From: Burkholderiales bacterium
GTDB lineage: Bacteria; Pseudomonadota; Gammaproteobacteria; Burkholderiales; Burkholderiaceae_C
Direction of reading: 5' to 3'
Assembly: GCA_028869035.1 (NCBI GenBank)
Contig: JAGWTL010000193.1
Location: forward strand, 1-5,999
Length of the DNA: 5,999 nt
Numbering within the stretch: position 1 is the first letter of the stretch; each line of letters starts with the position of its first letter. The notes under the pieces were generated by a model. It had not been told where the DNA came from. It searched no databases and saw only the letters and a list, made by a program, of their open reading frames with translations. Made by a program: the position numbers and the translations under genes. This document shows positions 1-5,666 of the stretch, in pieces.

Positions 1-170
1 CGCGCCTCCTTGTAGAACTTGATGGCCCCAAACAGATTGTTCAGATCGGTGATGGCCAGCGCCGGCTGGCGGTCCGCCGCCGCGGCCTTGACGATGTCCT
101 CGATGCGGACGGTGCCGTCGACGACGGAAAACTCGGTGTGCAGGCGCAGATGGGCAAACATGGGATCCAT
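1..170 (-). CDS. dnaE: DNA polymerase III alpha subunit, N-terminal fragment (partial)
   Basis: The minus strand from the ATG at 170 reads MDPMFAHLRLHTEFSVVDG, then TVRIEDIVKAA and ALAITDLNNLFGAIKFYKEA. This is the start of the PHP domain of bacterial DnaE, the catalytic subunit of the replicative polymerase; E. coli DnaE begins with a very similar FVHLRVHSDYSMIDG block. Only 56 codons plus two bases are visible, and the rest of a protein of about 1,150-1,200 residues lies beyond the left edge. An in-frame ATG at 161 (MFAHLRLH) is an equally plausible start; neither has a strong Shine-Dalgarno, though GGAAAA lies about 5-8 bases before the 170 start. The first His of the PHP metal motif HxH is Arg here (RLH), as in E. 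coli, whose PHP domain has lost metal-dependent activity, so proofreading is probably supplied by a separate epsilon subunit (inference). It is transcribed divergently from trhO. Confidence 0.93.
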   Translation of the reverse strand, partial: MDPMFAHLRLHTEFSVVDGTVRIEDIVKAAAADRQPALAITDLNNLFGAIKFYKEA

Positions 171-231
171 TGTAGTTTTCCGGACCGGACCAGCCACCGC
201 TGGAAACCCCTCTGTCTTTTAAAATCGAGGC
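171..231. promoter_or_regulatory. Divergent dnaE/trhO promoter region
   Basis: This 61-bp spacer separates two divergent genes and should hold both promoters. Its only AT-rich core is TTTTAAAA at 217-224, which is self-complementary. On the plus strand TAAAAT (220-225) matches five of six -10 consensus bases, but no good -35 lies 16-18 bases upstream. On the minus strand TTTAAA in the same core could be a -10 for dnaE, with TTGAGG (complement of 243-248, inside the trhO coding start) as a -35 at a long spacing. A small inverted repeat, CCAGC-CACC-GCTGG, lies at 190-203. Promoter assignments are by eye only. Confidence 0.4.
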
Positions 232-969
232 GTGAACGACATCCTCAACATCTCCGCCTACAAATTCGTCCCCCTGCCCGACGCCCATGCGCTGCGAGAC
301 CGCCTGCACGAACAGGCCGAAGCCCTGGATCTCAAGGGCACGGTGCTGCTGGCCGAGGAAGGCATCAACCTCTTCCTCGCGGGGCCGGGCGAGGCCGTGC
401 GCACGTTCATGGCGCAACTGCGTCAGGATCCACGCCTGGCCGACCTCACGCCGAAGGAAAGCTGGTCGGCACGCCAGCCCTTTCGCAAGATGCTGGTCAA
501 GGTCAAGCGCGAGATCATCCGCATGAACCACCCGACCATTCGCCCGGCCCAGGGGCGTGCGCCGGCCGTGGCGGCCGCCACCGTCAAACGCTGGCTGGAC
601 CAGGGGCATGACGACGCGGGCCGGCCCGTGGTGACGCTGGACACGCGCAATGCCTTCGAAGTCGATCACGGCACCTTCGAAGGCGCCATCGACTGGCGCA
701 TCCAAAAGTTCTCGGACTTCCCTGCTGCCCTGAAGGGCCACCGGGCGGAACTCCAGGACAAAACCGTGGTGAGCTTCTGCACCGGCGGCATCCGCTGCGA
801 AAAGGCCGCCCTGCTCATGCAGGAGGCCGGGCTGGACCATGTCTACCAGCTCGAGGGCGGCATCCTGAAATACTTCGAGGAAACGGGCGGCGCCCATTAC
901 CGCGGCAGCTGTTTTGTCTTCGACGAACGCGAAGCCCTGGGCAGTGACCTGAACGCCCTCAAACAGTGA
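232..969 (+). CDS. trhO: tRNA uridine(34) hydroxylase TrhO (rhodanese family, formerly UPF0176/YceA)
   Basis: TrhO uses oxygen to hydroxylate wobble uridine 34 in certain tRNAs to 5-hydroxyuridine, the precursor of cmo5U-type modifications; it acts in the cytoplasm. The 245-residue product has the family's N-terminal domain (residues about 1-110, with LLAEEGINLFLAG) and a rhodanese domain (about 120-220). The active loop CTGGIRCEKAA carries the expected catalytic Cys183 and a second Cys189, followed by YQLEGGILKYFEE. The GTG start at 232 is well fixed: an in-frame TAA at 220-222 excludes a longer protein, and MNDILNISAYKFV fits the family N-terminus. There is no usable Shine-Dalgarno, because GAGG lies only one base before the start. 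The protein ends soon after the CFVFDER block and lacks the Cys-rich C-terminal tail of many relatives (E. coli TrhO is about 350 residues). The catalytic parts are complete, so this looks like a short natural form rather than a broken gene. Confidence 0.93.
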   Translation: MNDILNISAYKFVPLPDAHALRDRLHEQAEALDLKGTVLLAEEGINLFLAGPGEAVRTFMAQLRQDPRLADLTPKESWSARQPFRKMLVKVKREIIRMNHPTIRPAQGRAPAVAAATVKRWLDQGHDDAGRPVVTLDTRNAFEVDHGTFEGAIDWRIQKFSDFPAALKGHRAELQDKTVVSFCTGGIRCEKAALLMQEAGLDHVYQLEGGILKYFEETGGAHYRGSCFVFDEREALGSDLNALKQ

Positions 970-1023
970 CATATTCATCGCACTCCGGGTCCCTGCATGT
1001 GGGAATCCTGGGCTTGGCTTACC

Positions 1024-1050
1024 ATGGGGGTAGCACCTACCCTTCCCCAT
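1024..1050 (+). promoter_or_regulatory. Inverted repeat overlapping the lipoprotein gene start
   Basis: Between trhO and the lipoprotein gene, GGGTAG (1028-1033) and CTACCC (1037-1042) form a perfect inverted repeat around CAC. A wider alternative pairs ATGGGG (1024-1029) with CCCCAT (1045-1050), enclosing GTAG/CTAC with a four-base bulge; the last two bases of that arm are the A and T of the start codon at 1049. It could be an RNA hairpin hiding the start, a DNA operator for a dimeric regulator, or a weak trhO terminator. No U-run follows, which argues against the terminator. The symmetry is seen directly; the function is inference. Confidence 0.45.
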
Positions 1051-2053
1051 GCGTATGCTGCGTGTCGACTCCACCGCATCCAGGTCTGCCGGCGCCCTGT
1101 CTTCAGGGCAGCGCCGCCGCCTGCTGGCCGGCGCGCTGCTGCCCTGGGTCCTGGGCGCCTGCGGTGACCGAAAGGAGCCGATGCGGCTGGTGGGCCAGCC
1201 CTGGCCCGCCTACGAACCCATGTTCCTGGCGCGCACACTGGGCTATATGCCCCCCGGTGTCGAATTGCAGGAGTCCAACACCGGGCAGGAATCGATTCAG
1301 CTCATCTACGACGGCCGGGTGGACGGTGTCATGCTCACACTGGACGAAGTCCTGCGCTTGCGCGACCAGGGCGTTGCCTTGCAGATCGTGCTGGTCTTTG
1401 ATGTCTCGCGCGGCGCCGACATGCTGCTGGCCCGCCCCGGCATGCGCGACCTGGCGGCCTTGCGCAACCAGCGTGTGGGCGTGGAGGACTCGACCCTGGG
1501 CGCCCTGATGCTGACGCTGATCCTGGAGAAGGCCGGACTGCAACGCAAGGATGTCTCGGTACAGCCCATCCCCTACGACGAACACGAGACCGCCTGGGAC
1601 CGCAACTACATCGATGCCCTCATCACCTACGAACCCCTGGCCGGAAGGCTGCTTGCGCGCGGTGCGCGCCTCCTGCTGAGCACACGCCAGCTGCCCGACA
1701 CCATCTTCGACGTGCTGGCCATGCGCAGTGAGGTGCTGGACCGCCACGCGGACGGGCTGCGCGCCTGCCTGGCGGCGTACTTCAAGGCCCTGACCTACCT
1801 GCGGCAAAACCCCTGGGACGTCGCCTACCGCGTGGCCCCGCGGCTGCAGGTCAGCGCCGAAGGCCTGATCGACTCGCTGCGCGGACTGGAACTTCCGGAC
1901 CGCATCGGCAATCTGAGTTATCTCGCGGGGACGGACAGTGCCCTGCTGAAAGCGGTCCACCGGCTCTCGCCCATCCTGCAGCAGGCCGGTCTGCTGCAGA
2001 AACCCGTCAACACCGAGCGGCTGCTGTCCAGCCTCTACCTGCCCACGTCATGA
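1049..2053 (+). CDS. Orphan ABC-type substrate-binding lipoprotein (NMT1/NrtA/SsuA-like)
   Basis: The 334-residue product starts with a basic n-region (QRRRLLAG, 21-28), a hydrophobic stretch and the lipobox LGAC, so Cys38 is the probable lipidated residue. Gly rather than Asp follows it, which by the E. coli sorting rule favours the outer membrane. The mature part resembles periplasmic binding proteins of the NMT1/THI5 and nitrate/sulfonate group: WPAYEPMFLARTLGY (52-66), DGVMLTLDEVLRL (92-104), RVGVEDSTLGALML (142-155) and DALITYEPLAGRLL later. Members bind small molecules such as thiamine precursors, nitrate or sulfonates, but the ligand here is unknown. An in-frame TAG at 1031-1033 rules out a longer form; starts at 1049 or 1055 are possible and neither has a Shine-Dalgarno. 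No permease or ATPase is nearby. Its stop overlaps the next gene's ATG, so it more likely works with that receptor than in transport (inference). Confidence 0.85.
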   Translation: MRMLRVDSTASRSAGALSSGQRRRLLAGALLPWVLGACGDRKEPMRLVGQPWPAYEPMFLARTLGYMPPGVELQESNTGQESIQLIYDGRVDGVMLTLDEVLRLRDQGVALQIVLVFDVSRGADMLLARPGMRDLAALRNQRVGVEDSTLGALMLTLILEKAGLQRKDVSVQPIPYDEHETAWDRNYIDALITYEPLAGRLLARGARLLLSTRQLPDTIFDVLAMRSEVLDRHADGLRACLAAYFKALTYLRQNPWDVAYRVAPRLQVSAEGLIDSLRGLELPDRIGNLSYLAGTDSALLKAVHRLSPILQQAGLLQKPVNTERLLSSLYLPTS

Positions 2054-4752
2054 CACCACGTCCGCACCCGTCTGTCTGGTGGAGCGCCCCGATCGCTCTG
2101 CTGCTGGCTGCGCAGACGGTCTGGTCGCAGGAGGCCGTCGTCAACGTGGGCGTGCTGTCCTTCCGCCCCAAGGCCATGGCCGAAGCCCGGTGGCGTCCGC
2201 TGGCCGATTACCTCAACCGCAGCGTGCCCGAGGTTCGCTTCGTGCTGCGCGTCTACAGCTACCCGGAGCAGCAGCAAGCCATACGCCAGCAGTCCGTGGA
2301 CCTGCTCATCACCCAGCCCGCCGAGTACGTGCGCCTGGTGCACGAGAACGGCCTGTCCTCGCCCCTGGCCACCCTGATCGAACTCGATCAGGGCCGCCCG
2401 GTGCGGGCCATGGGCGGGGTGATCCTGACCCGCAGCGACCGCCCGGACCTCATGGAACTGCGCGACCTGCAGAACAAGCGCATCGCCGTGCCCAACCGGA
2501 TGTCTTTCGGCGCCTTCCAGCTCCAGGCCGCCGAGCTGGCGCGTGCCGGGGTCAGGTCCCTGGAATACCTGGAGACCGGTGCACCGCAGGACCTGACCGT
2601 GCAGGCCGTGGTGGACCGCCACGCCGACGCGGCCTACGTGCGCACCGGCCTGATCGAAAACATGGCGCGCGAAGGCCAGCTCGACCTGCGCCAGGTCAAG
2701 GTTCTGAACGCGCAGGGCTACCCGGGCTACCCCTTTGCCCTCTCCACCCGCCTCTACCCGCAGTGGCCGGTGGTGGCCATGCCGCATCTGGGCGAGGGCA
2801 TCTCCGTGCGTGTGGCCGGGGCGTTGCTCTCGCTGCCGCACGGCAGCGACCTGGCGCGTCGCATGGGGCTGCACGGTTTTGTCACCCCGGCCGACTACGA
2901 ACCGGTGCGCACCCTGATGCGTGAAATGCGCCTTCCGCCTTTCGACCGGCCCCAGCCGGTCAACTGGTCCGACATCTGGCACCAGTACCGCCTGCTGATC
3001 GCCAGCGCCACGCTGACCCTGCTGCTCATGCTGCTCATGGCGCTGCGCGAGACCTGGTTGCGCCAGCGCATGGCCTCTTTCAGCAACGCCATGGGCGAAG
3101 GCATGTTCGTGCTCGATCGCCATGGCATCGTCACCTACGTCAATCGCGCCGCCTGCCGCCTGCTGGGTTACCAGCGCGAGGCCCTGCTGGGCCGGCGGCT
3201 GCTGCCCATGATCGTCTCACCCCAGCCTCCGGGCGCGAACCCCCTGCTCGATCCGCAGCGCTGGCAACAGCCGTACGAAGGCGAAAACCTTTTCGTCAAC
3301 GCCAGCGGCAAGTCCTTCCCGGTGGAAGTCAGCAGCCGGCCGATGCGCCGCAATGAGCGTTTCGTGCACAGCGTGACCGTTTTCTCCGACATCTCCGAGC
3401 GCAAGGCCCACAGCGAGCACATCTACCAGCTGGCCTACCACGACGCCCTCACGGGCCTGCCCAACCGCCGCCTGCTGTTCGAGCGCCTGCAGGAAGAGCT
3501 CGGGCGCCACAACGGCAGCAGCCGTGGCGCCCTGCTGTTCTCCGACCTGGACCACTTCAAGCAGCTCAACGACACGCTGGGCCACAAGGTCGGCGACGCG
3601 CTGCTGCAGGCCGTGGCCGGGCGCATGCTGCGCATCGTCGGCGAGCAGGGGCTGGTCGCACACACCGGCGGCGATGAGTTCGCGGTCTTGCTGGAACGGC
3701 TCGACGCCGACCCCGAACGCGCCGGCCAGCAGGCGCGCGAGCTGGCCGAAAAACTGCGCCACAGCATGCGCGAGCCCTTCGGCATCGGCAGCCAGTATCA
3801 CCAGATGTCGGTCAGCATCGGCGTGGCGCTGTTCGACGGCCCGGACACCGGTGCGGATGAGTTGCTCAAGCGCGCCGACATGGCCATGTACCAGGCCAAG
3901 GCCGTTGGACGCAATGCCATCCGTTTCTTCGACCACGAGATCGCCGTGCAGCTCAGCCAGCGCGTGGCCCTGGAGGCAGACCTGTACCAGGCCCTGGCCC
4001 AGCACCAGTTCCGCGTGTTTTACCAGCCGCAGTTCGACAGCGCAGGCCGCATGGTGGGCGCCGAAGCCCTGGTGCGCTGGTTGCATCCCGAGCGCGGCCT
4101 GGTCATGCCGGGACAGTTCATCGCCCTGGCCGAGGAAACCGGACTGATCCTGCCGCTGGGCCAGTGGGTGCTGGAGCAGGTCTGCCATCAGATCAAGCGC
4201 TGGCGCGGCCAGCCGGTGCTCGGCGAGCTGGTGATCTCGGTCAACCTGTGCGCGCACCAGATCCTGCAGGCCAATTTCGTGGAAAGCGTGACCTCGGTGC
4301 TCATGGCTACCGGCGCCGATGCCAGCCGGCTGCAGCTGGAACTGACCGAAAGCGTGCTGGCGCACAGCATCGACGACGCCAGCGACAAGATGCGCCGGCT
4401 GGTGGCGCTGGGTGTGCAGTTCGCGCTCGACGATTTCGGCACCGGTTATTCCTCGCTGAGCTACCTCAAGCGCCTGCCCATCCAGCAGCTCAAGATCGAC
4501 GCCTCCTTCGTGCGCGATTTGCAGACCGACCCCAACGACGTCGCCATCACCCAGACCATCATCGCCCTGGGCCAGAGCCTGGGCCTGGAGGTGATTGCCG
4601 AAGGCGTGGAAAACGGGGCCCAGCGCGACATCCTGCAGCAGCAGGGCTGCCGCCTGTTCCAGGGTTATTTCTACGCCCGGCCCCAGGCGCTCGAAGATCT
4701 GGTCGCCCTGGTGCACAAGCTGCACCCGGAGGCCCTGGCGGCTCCTCGCTGA
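2050..4752 (+). CDS. Membrane c-di-GMP receptor: PhnD-like periplasmic domain, TM, PAS, GGDEF, EAL
   Basis: The 900-residue product controls the second messenger c-di-GMP: GGDEF domains make it and EAL domains degrade it. In order: signal peptide 1-26 (cleavage probably after VWS, though it may stay as an anchor); PhnD-like bilobed binding domain about 30-285 (VNVGVLSFRPKA, DLLITQPAEYVRL, KRIAVPNRMSFGAFQL); transmembrane helix about 315-332 (LLMLLMALRE); PAS domain about 341-452, ending SDISERK; GGDEF domain about 460-620 with DLDHFKQLND (499-508) and intact GGDEF at 540-544; EAL domain about 640-890. The EAL domain keeps E672 in EAL, N732, E764 in ELTES, D794-D795 in DDFGTGYSS, K815, E851 and Q871, so phosphodiesterase activity is expected. 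The GGDEF domain has no RxxD product-inhibition site (531-534 is GEQG), and HT replaces the common RL before GGDEF, so cyclase activity is less certain. The four-base ATGA overlap with the lipoprotein gene and lack of its own Shine-Dalgarno indicate translational coupling. Confidence 0.93.
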   Translation: MTPRPHPSVWWSAPIALLLAAQTVWSQEAVVNVGVLSFRPKAMAEARWRPLADYLNRSVPEVRFVLRVYSYPEQQQAIRQQSVDLLITQPAEYVRLVHENGLSSPLATLIELDQGRPVRAMGGVILTRSDRPDLMELRDLQNKRIAVPNRMSFGAFQLQAAELARAGVRSLEYLETGAPQDLTVQAVVDRHADAAYVRTGLIENMAREGQLDLRQVKVLNAQGYPGYPFALSTRLYPQWPVVAMPHLGEGISVRVAGALLSLPHGSDLARRMGLHGFVTPADYEPVRTLMREMRLPPFDRPQPVNWSDIWHQYRLLIASATLTLLLMLLMALRETWLRQRMASFSNAMGEGMFVLDRHGIVTYVNRAACRLLGYQREALLGRRLLPMIVSPQPPGANPLLDPQRWQQPYEGENLFVNASGKSFPVEVSSRPMRRNERFVHSVTVFSDISERKAHSEHIYQLAYHDALTGLPNRRLLFERLQEELGRHNGSSRGALLFSDLDHFKQLNDTLGHKVGDALLQAVAGRMLRIVGEQGLVAHTGGDEFAVLLERLDADPERAGQQARELAEKLRHSMREPFGIGSQYHQMSVSIGVALFDGPDTGADELLKRADMAMYQAKAVGRNAIRFFDHEIAVQLSQRVALEADLYQALAQHQFRVFYQPQFDSAGRMVGAEALVRWLHPERGLVMPGQFIALAEETGLILPLGQWVLEQVCHQIKRWRGQPVLGELVISVNLCAHQILQANFVESVTSVLMATGADASRLQLELTESVLAHSIDDASDKMRRLVALGVQFALDDFGTGYSSLSYLKRLPIQQLKIDASFVRDLQTDPNDVAITQTIIALGQSLGLEVIAEGVENGAQRDILQQQGCRLFQGYFYARPQALEDLVALVHKLHPEALAAPR

Positions 4753-4755
4753 TCA
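4750..4755. other. Abutting convergent stop codons (TGATCA)
   Basis: The palindrome TGATCA holds the TGA of the GGDEF-EAL gene (4750-4752) and, on the other strand, the TGA of the pirin gene (4755-4753). The convergent genes therefore meet with zero intergenic bases. No hairpin with a U-run was seen on either side, so any termination must occur inside the opposing coding region. Confidence 0.9.
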
Positions 4756-5640
4756 GGGCAGGAAGCGCCGCTCGGGCAGGGGAATGAACTCGGTCTCGCC
4801 CGGCACCTGACCCAGGCGCTGCGCCTCCCAGGCCTCGGCGGCCTCGACGATGCGCTCCTTGCGGCTGGAGACGAAGTTCCACCACATGTGGCGCGGGCCA
4901 TCCAGGGGCGCACCGCCAATCACCACCAGGCGCGCACCGCGTGCGCCCGCGGCGATGCGCAGTGTCTCGCCGGTGCCCGGCACGGCCATCTGGCGCCCCG
5001 ACAGCGTCGCGCCCCCGAGCTGCAAGTCCTCGTCCACGGCGTAGACCGCGCGCTCTTCATACAGGGGCGGCAGTTCGAACACGCCGCCCGCAGGCAACTG
5101 CACGTCGAGGTAGAGCGTTGGCCTACAGACCCGGACCGGGGAACGCTGGCCCCAGGCTTCGCCGATCAACACACGCACAGTGGCGTCACCCACGCTCAAC
5201 TGCGGGATGACACGGGCCGGCGTGTGGACGAAGCTGGGCTCATCCTCTTCGTGTTCGCGCGGCAGCGCGGCCCAGAGTTGCAGGCCATGCAGGCCGTAGC
5301 TCTGCTCAAGCAGGTCCTCGGGCTTGCGCTCGGAGTGCACGATGCCGCGCCCGGCTGTCATCCAGTTGATGGCGCCGGGCTCGATGCGCTGCAAGGAGCC
5401 CACACTGTCGCGGTGCATCTGCGCACCTTCGAAAAGATAGGTGACGGTCGCCAAGCCGATATGCGGGTGCGGCCGCACATCGTGCTCACGCCCCGGTGTC
5501 TCCGTCACCGGACCGAAGTGGTCGAAGAAGACAAAAGAGCCGACGGCGCGTTGCGTCGCGGCCGGCAGCAGGCGCCGCACCAGGAAGCCGCCGCCCAGGT
5601 CCTTCTGGTAACCGGTCAGGATGTGCAGTGGCAAATTCAT
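4753..5640 (-). CDS. Pirin family protein (bicupin)
   Basis: Pirins are cytoplasmic metal-binding bicupins; some, such as E. coli YhhW, have quercetin 2,3-dioxygenase activity, and others regulate partner proteins. The 295-residue product has the usual length for bacterial pirins. The N-terminal cupin shows SFVFFDHFGP (35-44), RPHPHIGLATVTYLFEG (56-72) and MTAGRGIVHSE (94-104). The four expected metal ligands are present as His58, His60, His102 and Glu104, so the metal site looks intact. The C-terminal cupin ends with the typical GPRHMWWNFVSSRKERI. The ATG at 5640 follows a clear CAGGAG ribosome-binding site nine bases upstream. It lies 26 bases downstream of the flavodoxin-family gene on the same strand, so the two are probably cotranscribed. 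Its true substrate or partner cannot be told from sequence. Confidence 0.94.
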   Translation of the reverse strand: MNLPLHILTGYQKDLGGGFLVRRLLPAATQRAVGSFVFFDHFGPVTETPGREHDVRPHPHIGLATVTYLFEGAQMHRDSVGSLQRIEPGAINWMTAGRGIVHSERKPEDLLEQSYGLHGLQLWAALPREHEEDEPSFVHTPARVIPQLSVGDATVRVLIGEAWGQRSPVRVCRPTLYLDVQLPAGGVFELPPLYEERAVYAVDEDLQLGGATLSGRQMAVPGTGETLRIAAGARGARLVVIGGAPLDGPRHMWWNFVSSRKERIVEAAEAWEAQRLGQVPGETEFIPLPERRFLP

Positions 5641-5649
5641 GGCGCGGCG

Positions 5650-5655
5650 CTCCTG
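5650..5655 (-). promoter_or_regulatory. Ribosome-binding site of the pirin gene
   Basis: The minus strand reads CAGGAG nine bases before the ATG at 5640. It lies within the 26-base gap between the flavodoxin-family stop and the pirin start and supports the chosen start. It is the only well-formed Shine-Dalgarno found at a gene start in this window. Confidence 0.7.
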
Positions 5656-5666
5656 GGCCCAATGTA

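Noticed and set aside
190..203. Small hairpin CCAGC-CACC-GCTGG in the dnaE/trhO spacer
   Set aside because: A five-base stem is expected by chance in GC-rich DNA, has no U-run, and sits between divergent starts where a terminator is not needed.
970..1023. Possible riboswitch or intrinsic terminator after trhO
   Set aside because: Only a four-base TCCC/GGGA pairing is visible, with no U-run and no recognisable c-di-GMP, thiamine or other riboswitch core; the gap is too short for most known classes.
1171..1183. AAAGGAG followed by an in-frame ATG at 1181 as an alternative lipoprotein start
   Set aside because: Spacing of three bases is too short, and starting there would remove the signal peptide and lipobox that are clearly encoded upstream.
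1103..1960. 285-codon open frame on the minus strand opposite the lipoprotein gene
   Set aside because: Gln/Val/Gly-rich shadow with no motif, while the plus strand has a lipobox and binding-protein motifs.
2035..3123. 362-codon open frame on the minus strand opposite the PhnD-like domain
   Set aside because: Low-complexity His/Gln/Gly-rich product with no domain, opposite a well-supported gene; a codon-bias shadow.
3217..4725. 502-codon open frame on the minus strand, antisense to the GGDEF-EAL gene
   Set aside because: Its product is rich in His, Gln, Gly and Leu without recognisable domains, and it mirrors the codon pattern of the plus-strand gene, whose catalytic motifs are all clear. 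Long antisense frames are common in GC-rich DNA.
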